A stretch of DNA of 64,000 nucleotides, taken from positions 1 through 64,000 of the forward strand of contig NZ_WODC01000006.1 in the NCBI RefSeq assembly GCF_009729555.1. Direction: 5' to 3'. Under the pieces are notes generated by a model that had not been told where the DNA came from, made no database searches, and saw only the letters and a program-made list of their open reading frames with translations. Positions within the stretch are counted from its first letter, which is position 1. The number at the start of each line of letters is the position of its first letter. The stretch comes from Pseudodesulfovibrio alkaliphilus. Its GTDB lineage: Bacteria; Desulfobacterota; Desulfovibrionia; Desulfovibrionales; Desulfovibrionaceae. Position numbers and translations under genes: made by a program. Positions 8,616 to 16,772 of this stretch are shown in pieces.

Positions 8616-11134
8616 GGAGTCTCTCCATCTTCAAGAAGACAGGCATCCTGGCCGTGGCGCTTTTCGGCGTCGTCGCCCTGCTCACCTCCGCCCTGGCCGC
8701 CTATATGCTCCATGACCGGATGGTGGCCGAGTACGTGAGCAAGGGCACGGCCATCGCGCAGTCCATCGCGGGAGCCAGCCAGGAGATCCTGCTTAATCGC
8801 GATTCGGCCACGGTGCAGGCCATGATCGATCAGTATCTGGAGATCGAGGGGGTGGCCTACGTCTTTGTGCGCGACGGTGACCGGACGGTTGTTTCGCACA
8901 CTTTTGTGCCCGAGATGCCGCCCAGGCTGGCCACTCTGGCCGAGCCGGAAGACGGTGTGCGCGTGACCCAGGTGACGGTGGAGTCCCTTGGCCGGGTCAT
9001 CGACGTGGGTGTGCCGGTCCTGGCCGGGGTGGCCGGACATGTGCATGTGGGCATGAGCAAGGAACTGATAAAGCGCTACTTCTGGGCCACGGTGGTCAGG
9101 ATGCAGGCGCTGCTCTTCGCCACCCTGCTGGCCTGTGTGGGGATATTGTTCGTGGTCACCAGGCGCATATCGCGGCCGTTGCAACAATTGACCGAGTATG
9201 CGGACCGGCTGGCCTCGCGGGATTTCTCGGCCGACATCGAGCTGACCTCTCGCGACGAGGTGGGGCATCTGGGAAGGACCATGCGCTCCATGGCCCGCGA
9301 GCTGGCCCGGCTCTTCTCGGACATGGAGTCCGAGGTGGAAAAGGCCACGGGTGAACTGCGCGAGCACATGGTCTATCTGTCGGCCATCATCGACAACCTG
9401 GCCGACGGTCTGCTGGTGATCAGCCCTGCCGGGGCGGTGTCTGTGGTCAATCCGGCCATGCGCGAGTTCTTCGGCCTGGGCGACAAGGACTATTCGGGAT
9501 TTGCTGCGGCCGACGTGTTTCCCGTGGAGGTTGCGGATCTGGCCCGGGCCATCCGCAGCTGCGAGGGGGTCATCCAGTCGGCGGAGATTCCATTGCCTCA
9601 GGGCCGTACCGGCATGGCCGTGGGCTCGTCCATCCTGGTGGCCGATCCCGTGGCCCGTTGCCTGGGCGGCGTTGTCCTCGTGCGCGACATCACCCGCGAA
9701 AAGGCCCTTGACCAGCTCAAGACTGATTTCATCTCCACCGTGTCCCACGAACTGCGCACCCCCATGACCTCCATCCTCGGCTTTGCCCGGCTCATCGGCA
9801 AGAAGCTCGATACGGCGGTGCTTCCCGCCCTGGACGAAAATCCGGAGGCATCCCGGATGGCTGCCCAGGTGGCGGACAATGTGGAAATCATCGTCACCGA
9901 GGCCAGGCGTCTGACGGATCTGATCAACGACGTGCTCGACATCGCCAAGATGGAGGCCGGGGAGATCGTCTGGCACGACAGGGCGGTGTTCATGGGCGAG
10001 GTCATGCACCAGGCCGCAGACGCCACCAGGGGGTTGTGGAGTGCCAAGGGCATCGAGGTGGTCATCCATGCCGAGGCAGACCTGCCTCCGGTACGCGGCG
10101 ATCATGCCCGGCTGGTCCAGGTGCTGGTCAACCTCATTTCCAACGCGGTCAAGTTCGCCTCGCGAGGGCCTGTGACCTGTCGGGCGCATCTGGACCGCGC
10201 CCAGGTGCTCGTGTCCGTGGCCGACCACGGCCCTGGCATCCCGGAGTCGTCCATGGGCGAAATATTCGACAAGTTCAAGCAGGTGGGCGACACCCTGACC
10301 GAGAAGCCTGCGGGCACGGGCCTGGGGCTGCCCATATGCCGCCAGATCGTGGAGCGCCACGGCGGCCGCATCTGGGTCGAGAGCGAAATGGGGGAGGGCA
10401 GCGTCTTTTTCTTTTCCATCCCGGCCCTGGTGCCCCGGACTGACACCCAGGACATGGACGCTGCCTGTCGGGCCGTGCTGCCCGAGCCCGACTCGGCCAT
10501 GCTGGTGCGCCTTTCCGAAGATCGAAATCTGCCTCCGCTCATCCTGGTGGTGGATGACGATCCCATCCTCGGGGCCTATTTCACCGAACTTTTTGAAGGC
10601 AACGGGTTCCGGGTCATGGTCGCTGCTGACGGCGAGCAGGCCGTGGTCATGGCCCGCGATCATCTGCCCGGCCTGATAACCATGGACCTGATGATGCCGG
10701 GCATGGACGGGCGAACGGCCATCCGGTGCCTTCGCCACAACCCGTTCACGCGGCATATTCCGGTTCTGGTTCTCTCGGCCTTAAGCGAGAGCGCCACGCC
10801 GGGCTGCGACGTGGCCCTGACCAAGCCCGTGGACGACGGGCGGCTGGTGGAGGTGGTGCGCGCCCTGCTGCTCAGAAAGGATGTGCGCCATTCCTGCCTT
10901 GTGCTCGGCGGCCTGGAGGATGTCACGGTGGAGGGGTTGACCGTCGTTTGCCCGGACGACACGACTTTCTGCCCGCCGCAACAGATATGGAGTCATGTGG
11001 AGCGCGGGTTCCGGGGGCTTGTTCTCATTCCCGCGGAACTGGCCGAGAAGATCGACATCGATCTGCTTGCGCGGGCACCGGGAGTGACGGTGATCATCAT
11101 GCCCGCACGGTCCGGGTGGGAAAAAACGATATAA
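8612..11134 (+). CDS. Hybrid sensor histidine kinase (Cache-like sensor, HAMP, PAS, HisKA, HATPase, REC) with extra C-terminal domain
   Basis: This 840-residue protein has a transmembrane helix at about 12-34, a compact extracytoplasmic sensor of Cache type (EILLNRDSATVQAMIDQYL, then GVAYVFVRDGD), a second helix near 160-180 and a HAMP. A PAS domain (IDNLADGLLVISPAGAVSVV) follows, then HisKA with His379 (VSHELRTP), HATPase (DHGPGIPES, GTGLGLPI) and a receiver with Asp692 (MDLMMPGMDG). The ~85 C-terminal residues match the tail of the kinase at 4479-7199 in spacing and key residues (LGG, C...W, GF.G, P...A...D...L). It is translationally coupled to the binding-protein gene, which suggests that the liganded binding protein is its input. 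Confidence 0.87.
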   Translation: MRSLSIFKKTGILAVALFGVVALLTSALAAYMLHDRMVAEYVSKGTAIAQSIAGASQEILLNRDSATVQAMIDQYLEIEGVAYVFVRDGDRTVVSHTFVPEMPPRLATLAEPEDGVRVTQVTVESLGRVIDVGVPVLAGVAGHVHVGMSKELIKRYFWATVVRMQALLFATLLACVGILFVVTRRISRPLQQLTEYADRLASRDFSADIELTSRDEVGHLGRTMRSMARELARLFSDMESEVEKATGELREHMVYLSAIIDNLADGLLVISPAGAVSVVNPAMREFFGLGDKDYSGFAAADVFPVEVADLARAIRSCEGVIQSAEIPLPQGRTGMAVGSSILVADPVARCLGGVVLVRDITREKALDQLKTDFISTVSHELRTPMTSILGFARLIGKKLDTAVLPALDENPEASRMAAQVADNVEIIVTEARRLTDLINDVLDIAKMEAGEIVWHDRAVFMGEVMHQAADATRGLWSAKGIEVVIHAEADLPPVRGDHARLVQVLVNLISNAVKFASRGPVTCRAHLDRAQVLVSVADHGPGIPESSMGEIFDKFKQVGDTLTEKPAGTGLGLPICRQIVERHGGRIWVESEMGEGSVFFFSIPALVPRTDTQDMDAACRAVLPEPDSAMLVRLSEDRNLPPLILVVDDDPILGAYFTELFEGNGFRVMVAADGEQAVVMARDHLPGLITMDLMMPGMDGRTAIRCLRHNPFTRHIPVLVLSALSESATPGCDVALTKPVDDGRLVEVVRALLLRKDVRHSCLVLGGLEDVTVEGLTVVCPDDTTFCPPQQIWSHVERGFRGLVLIPAELAEKIDIDLLARAPGVTVIIMPARSGWEKTI

Positions 11135-11239
11135 CGGGGTTGCCGCCGTCGTCAGGACGGCTTAGGGTATGCGTGGAATCCTGCAGTCCCGGCGGGGACT
11201 GGCGAAAAGAACACTCCATCCCGGTCAAGGAGTCGCGAT

Positions 11240-11620
11240 ATGGCCAAGAAGATTCTCATTGTCGATGACGAGGTGCACATCAAGATGCTTCTTGAGCAGA
11301 CGCTCGAAGAGCTGGAGGACGAGTATGACGTGGAGCTGTTCACGGCCTCGGACGGCGAGGAAGGGCTTGCCTTTATCCGCAGCGAGCACCCGGACCTCGT
11401 CTTTCTCGACATCATGATGCCCAAGTTGAACGGCTATGAGGTCTGTCGCGTCGTCATGGAGGATCAGAGCCTGCAGGGCGTCAAGATCATCCTGCTCACG
11501 GCCAAGGGGCAGGAGGTGGATCGTAAGCAGGGGCTTGAGCTGGGAGCCAGAATGTACATGACCAAACCCTTTGACCCAGATGAGATTCTCAAAGTTTCCA
11601 AGGACATGCTTGGACTGTAG
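11240..11620 (+). CDS. Single-domain response regulator (CheY-like receiver)
   Basis: The 126-residue protein is a stand-alone receiver: the acidic pair DD at 9-10, phospho-acceptor Asp57 in FLDIMMPKLNG, the T in LLTAKG and the conserved lysine in MTKPFDP are all present. There is no output domain. It lies 105 bases after the hybrid kinase and 15 bases before the HD-GYP gene, so it probably carries phosphate from one of the kinases to a partner, likely in the same pathway. The ATG follows AAGGAG at a normal distance. A CAGTCCC/GGGACTG hairpin lies in the leader at about 11182-11200; its role is unknown. Confidence 0.9.
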   Translation: MAKKILIVDDEVHIKMLLEQTLEELEDEYDVELFTASDGEEGLAFIRSEHPDLVFLDIMMPKLNGYEVCRVVMEDQSLQGVKIILLTAKGQEVDRKQGLELGARMYMTKPFDPDEILKVSKDMLGL

Positions 11621-11635
11621 ATCGGCTTCGGCCCC

Positions 11636-13375
11636 ATGAGTTCGTTCAAGAGATTCATCCGTCCCGGCACGTTGCGGACACTGTTGCGCAAGGCTTTTGA
11701 GTTGACCGGGGAGCGCTGTCCCCTGGCCATAGTTCTCGGAGGCGAGGTGGTGCTGGCCGAGGGCGCCTCGGGGCTGTCGGAGTTCGACCCGTCCGATCCG
11801 GGGGTGGTCCGCGCACCCTTGCGGCTTGATGGCGAGGGCGAAGCGGAACTCAGGCTGCGTCTGCATGCCGAAACGGCTGGTCGCGACGAGGCCCGGCGGC
11901 TTCTCGACTTTGCGGCGTTCACCATCCAGGAATTCATCGACATGGGGCAGGCCCGGCGTTCCATCGCAGACGAGGCGCTGGCCAAATACCGCGAGCTGGC
12001 CCTGCTGCATCGGCTGGTTCCGGTCATCAACAGTTCCCTGCGTCTGCGCGACGTGGTGGGCGCACTCATGGACGAGTGCCGCCGCGAGAACTATCCAGGC
12101 GAAATGGGCATGGTTTTTTTGTGCGAGCCGGGTAGCGGCAGGTTACGGCCGGCTGCCCAGTTCGGTTTTTCCTCGGCAGCCGATCTCGATGGACTTGCCG
12201 GTTGCGATCTCTTCTCCGAGGTGATCCGGGCGGGGCGCGGCGAGATTGTCAATGATCTGGTCGGCGACTGTCGCTGGCATGGAGAAATGGCGGGTGTCGA
12301 GTCCATGCTCCTGATACCGCTCATGTCGCCCAATCGGTGCGAGGGGTTGCTGGTGCTGGCTTCGGCCGCGCCGGGCGCGTTCGAGGCCGCCCATGGCAAG
12401 AGCCTGTCCACCCTGGCCTCGGTCACGGGCATCTCGGTGAGCAACGCCTTCAACTTCGAGGGCGTGCAGACCCTCATGAACGCCATCCTCAAGGCCCTCG
12501 CGGAGGCCATCGACTCCCGCGATCCATTCACCGCCGGGCATTCCGAGCGTGTGGCCCATCTTGCTGTGGCCTTTGCCTTCCTGCTGGGCGAGGGCGGCGC
12601 CTGCGGGGTTCGATTCAATGACCAGGAGCTGCGCGAGATCTATTACGCCGGCATCCTGCACGACGTGGGCAAGATAGGCATCAGGGAGGACGTGCTGACC
12701 AAGGATTCGCGGCTGCCCAAACGGCGGATGCAGGTGATTCGCGCCCGTTTTCGACAGCACGGCCTGACATCGGACTTCGACTGGGCCGATGCCTATGAGC
12801 GGGTGCGGGCCCTCAACACGGCCATGACCCCGGCTCCTGAGGAGCTGGACCATATCCGGCGGTTGGGCGCCATGCGCTGGGGAGCGGGGGGCGAGCAATT
12901 TCCCTTGCTTTATGACGACGAGCTGGACGCCCTGCTGCTCGAATACGGCAACCTGACGCACGACGAACGCCTGGAGATTCAGCGTCATCCGGCCGAGAGC
13001 GAACGCATCTTGCAGCACATCCCCCTGCACGAGGGCTACGCCAACATGCTGGCCATCATTCGCCAGCACCACGAGCGCATGGACGGCAGCGGCTACCCGG
13101 ATGGGCTCAGGGGCGACGAAATTCTCGTCCAGAGTCGGATCATGGCCATTGTGGATATTTACGACGCCGTGACCCAGGAACGGCACTACAAGCCCGCCTC
13201 AACCCGTAGCGAGGCCATCAGGGTTCTTGCCGGCGAGGCGGAGCAGGGCAAGCTCGACCGTGACCTTGTGACCTTCTTTCGCGCCCAGGTGACACGCATC
13301 GAGGCCCTCTCTGTCCGGGTCAGGTTCGCCCGCGTCACCCACCTCTCGGAAATCGGCAGATTCGCCACCCTTTGA
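11636..13375 (+). CDS. GAF and HD-GYP domain protein, predicted cyclic-di-GMP phosphodiesterase
   Basis: The 579-residue protein has an N-terminal region without a recognised domain (1-115), a GAF domain at about 120-280 and a C-terminal HD-GYP domain. The HD part is seen in GHSERVAHLA and ILHDVGKIG (HD at 342-343), and the GYP part in HHERMDGSGYPDG (HHE at 478-480). All metal-binding signature residues look intact, so hydrolysis of cyclic di-GMP is expected. An ~90-residue insertion sits between the HD and GYP halves (from about 352 to 440, e.g. QHGLTSDFDWADAYERVRAL), longer than in typical members. No receiver is fused; the separate receiver gene just upstream probably provides the phosphorylation input. 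Confidence 0.88.
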   Translation: MSSFKRFIRPGTLRTLLRKAFELTGERCPLAIVLGGEVVLAEGASGLSEFDPSDPGVVRAPLRLDGEGEAELRLRLHAETAGRDEARRLLDFAAFTIQEFIDMGQARRSIADEALAKYRELALLHRLVPVINSSLRLRDVVGALMDECRRENYPGEMGMVFLCEPGSGRLRPAAQFGFSSAADLDGLAGCDLFSEVIRAGRGEIVNDLVGDCRWHGEMAGVESMLLIPLMSPNRCEGLLVLASAAPGAFEAAHGKSLSTLASVTGISVSNAFNFEGVQTLMNAILKALAEAIDSRDPFTAGHSERVAHLAVAFAFLLGEGGACGVRFNDQELREIYYAGILHDVGKIGIREDVLTKDSRLPKRRMQVIRARFRQHGLTSDFDWADAYERVRALNTAMTPAPEELDHIRRLGAMRWGAGGEQFPLLYDDELDALLLEYGNLTHDERLEIQRHPAESERILQHIPLHEGYANMLAIIRQHHERMDGSGYPDGLRGDEILVQSRIMAIVDIYDAVTQERHYKPASTRSEAIRVLAGEAEQGKLDRDLVTFFRAQVTRIEALSVRVRFARVTHLSEIGRFATL

Positions 13376-13432
13376 GGCGGCTCCCTGGTCGGTGCTCCAG
13401 GAACCGGGGCTGACGGGCTGGTCTGCGCCGGG

Positions 13433-15016
13433 TCAGGGTTTCAGGCGTTCGGCCAGGGCGGGAAAGGGCAGTTGGCCCTGGGCGAAGATCGCCTTGCAAA
13501 ACGCACCCAGATCCAGGCCGCACCGCTTGCGCAGGGCCGTCAGCTCGTGCAGGCCGAGCACGGGCATGATCCGGCTGGTGGGGGCCATGCGGATGGCCAG
13601 CACATGCTCCAGGGCCTCCTCGCGCGAGAGGCCCGAGTCGGCCAGGATGGTCATGCAGCGGTCCTGGTCCAGTGAGCCCGTGGCCAACCCGGCGTCGATC
13701 ATGGCCAGTCCGGCCCGGCGCAGTCCCCGGTGGTGGAGGACCAGCCTGTCCAGCGGGGACGAAATGTAGCCGAGTTCTTCCAGCATATCTTCGGCAAAGG
13801 CGAACCAGCCGGCCATGAACAGCGGGTTGGTGATCTGGGACAAGGGCGAGCCGTTCAGGGTGCGCCGCCCGGAGTTGAGCAGATGGCGGCCGGGGTAGGT
13901 CTGGCGGGCGGCCATGAACATGAACTCGCGTCGCATCCGGGCCAGTTTGGCCGGATTGTCGCGAAAGCCTCTGCCTGCGAACATCGCGGGGCTCACATAG
14001 CAGCGCGACGGCTCGTCGGGCCATGCGCCCAGGGCCGGATCGTAGTGGATGGGGCCCAGGGTGGAGGCCAGGTGCGTGGGCTGGGGATCGACGCGAAGTC
14101 CGCTGTCGCGAAACACGCCGGGCAGGGCCGTGTCGAGAAAGAAGGTGCGCAGGCGGTGAATCTCGCGAATCACGGTATCCATGGGCTCCTGGGCCGCGTC
14201 GACCGGGCCGTTGTGGTCGGCCAGGGCCTTGCGCCAGTCCGTGCCGAGCCCCGCAGCCAGTGTGCAAAGCGCTTCCATGCGCCGGGAGAATTCCGCTTCT
14301 GCAAGGGTGTAGAGCGCCTCTGGAGGCAGGTCGGTATCGAGAAGTCCCTCGGCCATGAGGGCGAAGGACGGGCCGTCGGCATCGATCGGTTCGGGCCTGG
14401 AGGCCACGAAGCGGTCAAAGTCTCTGAGGGCGTGGAGGCAGTCCTCAAGCAGACGTGCGGCCTTGCCGACCCGACCCAGGTCGTTTTCGTTCAGTCCGGT
14501 CACATACCTGGCACAGTCGCGGATCATGGTCTGGCTGCGGGCGCGGTCGGCATGGGCCACGGTCTCTATGGCGTCCGGGGCCAGGGCGAGCAGGCCGGGG
14601 ATCGCCTTGAGCCGCTTGAGAAACCGTTTTTGGCGCACGGCCGGGGATTTGCTTGGCAGGTCCACCGCCTGTTCCAGGCCGGTGAAGGCCACCTGGAGAA
14701 AAATTTCCGGCGTTTTTGCCCAGCTGCGCACGCGGTCCAGCTCGGTCACGGCACAGGCCGCGGAGCGGGCCAGGGCGAGCAGCACTCCCCGCTCGGCTGT
14801 CCCGGCCTTGGCTGCGCCGGTCTCGAAGTCCCTGCGGAATTCCTTAAGTTTGAGCACATGTTTGGCAATGCCCCTGCGGGAGAGATCGTCGAGCCGGTCC
14901 AGCCAGTCGGCCGCGGCGGCAACGGGCGGCATGAGGGGAAACGCCCCGGATGCACACATGACCGGAAAGTGCTTGCCAAGATAGGAGAAAAATGCGTCGG
15001 CGGATTTGATCTTCAT
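13433..15016 (-). CDS. DUF885-like protein coupled to CheV
   Basis: The 527-residue protein begins at the ATG at 15016-15014, which overlaps the stop of cheV (ATGA). Near residues 380-430 it shows a RQTYPGRHLL segment followed by MAGWFAFAEDMLEELGY, which parallels the 'ETYPGHHL ... EGWALYAE...E.G' signature of the DUF885 family (putative metallopeptidase-like). The family histidine after PG is replaced by Arg, and the Glu of the EGW motif by Ala, so catalysis may be altered or lost. No signal peptide is evident, so a cytoplasmic location is likely. The coupling to a chemotaxis adaptor is unusual. Assignment to DUF885 rests on the motif pattern only. Confidence 0.65.
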   Translation of the reverse strand: MKIKSADAFFSYLGKHFPVMCASGAFPLMPPVAAAADWLDRLDDLSRRGIAKHVLKLKEFRRDFETGAAKAGTAERGVLLALARSAACAVTELDRVRSWAKTPEIFLQVAFTGLEQAVDLPSKSPAVRQKRFLKRLKAIPGLLALAPDAIETVAHADRARSQTMIRDCARYVTGLNENDLGRVGKAARLLEDCLHALRDFDRFVASRPEPIDADGPSFALMAEGLLDTDLPPEALYTLAEAEFSRRMEALCTLAAGLGTDWRKALADHNGPVDAAQEPMDTVIREIHRLRTFFLDTALPGVFRDSGLRVDPQPTHLASTLGPIHYDPALGAWPDEPSRCYVSPAMFAGRGFRDNPAKLARMRREFMFMAARQTYPGRHLLNSGRRTLNGSPLSQITNPLFMAGWFAFAEDMLEELGYISSPLDRLVLHHRGLRRAGLAMIDAGLATGSLDQDRCMTILADSGLSREEALEHVLAIRMAPTSRIMPVLGLHELTALRKRCGLDLGAFCKAIFAQGQLPFPALAERLKP

Positions 15017-15996
15017 GACGTGGGCCGGGCTTGGGGCGGACGGTTCCGGTCGGACCGGACAAGCAGACGGTGGGTCCTTGCGACCAGCTCGCCGAGTTCG
15101 GCCTTGGATATCTGGTCGTCTGCCCCCACGGCTACTCCCTTGTGGTGGAGGGTTTCGGTGATGATGGACGAACACAGGACCACTGGCAGGTCTTTGAGCA
15201 GGGGGTCTTCCTTGATCAGTCTGGTCAGGCTGTGGCCGTCCATGACCGGCATCTCTATGTCCGAAACCACGATGTCGACAAGGTCCGAGAGGGTACGGCC
15301 GGGTTGGGCCGCCTTGCTGCGGGCGTTGAGCAGGTAGCGCCAGGCCTGGTCGCCGTTTTCGGCCTGATGGACGGTAAATCCGGCCTTCTCCAGGATGCCC
15401 GCGATCATCCGGCGGGCCATGGCCGAGTCGTCTGCCACCAGCGCCTTGACCTTGCGGCTGTTCAACTCACGGCGAATGTCCTCGTCCGGTTCGGGAACGG
15501 GTTTGGCGTCGGGATCGAGTTCCGAGCAGATTTTCTCCATATCCAGAATGAAGACGATGCGGCCTGCGAGCTTGACCACGCCTGTGATGGAGTTGACCGA
15601 CAGGGATGAGACATAGCCGGTGGGCGCTTCGACCTGGCCCCAGTTGATGCGGTGGATGCGCGTAACGCCCGAGACGAGGAAAGCGCTTTTGGTGCGGTTG
15701 AATTCGGTCACGATGACCTTGGGCGGTCCGCTCTCGTCGCGTTTCTTGCCCAGCCACGCGGCCAGGTCCACCAGCGGAATGATCTCCCGGCGCAGGTTGA
15801 AGGCGCCGAGCACGGCCGGATGCGAGACCTCGGGCATGTCGGAGAGTTTCGGCAGTTGGAGGATTTCCAGCACCTTGGCCACATTGATGCCGTAGTAGCC
15901 CCTGTACCGGCCCGTCGGCCGAGCCTCGTCGAGGTGGAATTCGACGATCTCGACCTCGTTGGTGCCGGATTCGAGCAGGATCTTGGTTTGGGGCAT
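15013..15996 (-). CDS. cheV: Chemotaxis protein CheV (CheW domain fused to receiver)
   Basis: The 327-residue protein has an N-terminal CheW-like domain (about 10-165, with GINVAKVLEIL, LRREIIPLVDLAAWLG and GVVKLAGRIVFILDMEKI) and a C-terminal receiver (about 185-315). The receiver has DDSAMAR, phospho-acceptor Asp246 in VVSDIEMPVMDG, and a conserved Lys in QISKAELGEL. This is the standard CheV layout: an adaptor between chemoreceptors and CheA whose activity is tuned by phosphorylation. It is the first gene of a two-gene unit, overlapping the DUF885-like gene by four bases. A good sigma-70-like promoter lies upstream at 16080-16053. Confidence 0.93.
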   Translation of the reverse strand: MPQTKILLESGTNEVEIVEFHLDEARPTGRYRGYYGINVAKVLEILQLPKLSDMPEVSHPAVLGAFNLRREIIPLVDLAAWLGKKRDESGPPKVIVTEFNRTKSAFLVSGVTRIHRINWGQVEAPTGYVSSLSVNSITGVVKLAGRIVFILDMEKICSELDPDAKPVPEPDEDIRRELNSRKVKALVADDSAMARRMIAGILEKAGFTVHQAENGDQAWRYLLNARSKAAQPGRTLSDLVDIVVSDIEMPVMDGHSLTRLIKEDPLLKDLPVVLCSSIITETLHHKGVAVGADDQISKAELGELVARTHRLLVRSDRNRPPQARPTS

Positions 15997-16029
15997 GAAT
16001 GCGGTCTCCGGGATCTGTCGCGTGGTGTT

Positions 16030-16080
16030 GCTCGAAAAGTCGAGCCACCACCCTTATACCATGCCACTCCCCCCTTGCAA
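16030..16080 (-). promoter_or_regulatory. Predicted sigma-70 promoter and leader hairpin of cheV
   Basis: On the minus strand TTGCAA (16080-16075) and TATAAG (16058-16053) are separated by 16 bases, close to the sigma-70 consensus. Just downstream the transcript would fold a short hairpin, GCTCGA-CTTT-TCGAGC (16045-16030). The start codon of cheV is about 50 bases further on. This is a sequence match only. Confidence 0.5.
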
Positions 16081-16249
16081 GTGCGCGGGGCTGGTCAGCA
16101 GGCATATCCGCGTGGGATTCTGTCGGCTTTGGCAAGCCTGAAGCCGTTGCTCCTGGTACGTCCCGGCAGGGTGCGAAAGTGGCCGCCGACCGCAACGCCC
16201 TGGCGGGTGGCGGTTCGGCGGCCATGTTGTCCGGCTGTATCTGGCGCGA

Positions 16250-16522
16250 TCAGCCTCGCGCCTCGAACCGATCGTGGACTTTGTCGTACTCTATGGTGGT
16301 ACAGGTGACTTTCTTGAGGTCCGGAACCGGGGCCTCGCTCTCCAAGCCCTGTTTGAGAGCCTCGTATGCCTCGGGTTCGCCTTGGACCAGGATTTCCGCC
16401 TTGCGGTCGTCAATGTTGCGGACCCATCCCTTCAGGCCGAGGCGCAAGGCCGCGTCAATAACCCAGGATTGGAATTTTCCGCCCGTGACTTTTCCTTCAA
16501 CGATGCAGGTGTAGCTCTTCAT
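16250..16522 (-). CDS. Acylphosphatase-like protein lacking the catalytic arginine
   Basis: The 90-residue protein has the acylphosphatase fold signature: strand-loop VEGKVTGGKFQSW at 8-20, then GLKGWVRNIDD with the conserved Asn36. In active acylphosphatases the loop reads V.G.VQGV.FR and the arginine binds the phosphate; here the equivalent position is Gln18 (GGKFQ) and QGV is TGG. It is thus probably a non-catalytic relative, or one with a different ligand. The start is set by the ATG at 16522-16520 following a GGGAG ribosome binding site. The stop codon region forms a GGCGCGA/TCGCGCC hairpin (16243-16262). No operon partner is evident. Confidence 0.75.
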   Translation of the reverse strand: MKSYTCIVEGKVTGGKFQSWVIDAALRLGLKGWVRNIDDRKAEILVQGEPEAYEALKQGLESEAPVPDLKKVTCTTIEYDKVHDRFEARG

Positions 16523-16707
16523 GATGATTGTCTCCCGTAACTGTATGTGATTCCATCGTGTCTTACCTATACGGAAAAAAAAAGATTCTGAAAAGGGGGT
16601 ATGGCGTATTGAGTCGGCGGGGCAGAGGCTTGTCTTTGCCGTTTTGACAGGGAGCCATGGCGGTACGGCGCTGACTGCCGATGGCCCCGGGGCAATAGAC
16701 CCTGCGC

Positions 16708-16755
16708 CCACGCAAAGGCCCCGCCACCGGGGATCGGGGCGGGGCCTTTGCGTGG
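16708..16755. terminator. Perfect 18-bp hairpin downstream of the 167-aa gene
   Basis: Bases 16708-16725 (CCACGCAAAGGCCCCGCC) are the exact inverse complement of 16738-16755, with a 12-base loop. The position directly after the stop of the minus-strand gene at 16773 suggests a terminator. There is no T-tract on either side, so it may instead stop or pause polymerase by another mechanism, or stabilise the transcript end. Confidence 0.55.
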
Positions 16756-16772
16756 CGAGGGCTGGTTGCGGG

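Noticed and set aside
8360-10756. Very long open frame on the minus strand opposite the second hybrid kinase
   Set aside because: It has no family motif, lies fully antisense to a gene with complete kinase and receiver motifs, and is rich in Gly/His/Arg as expected for a shadow frame in high-GC DNA.
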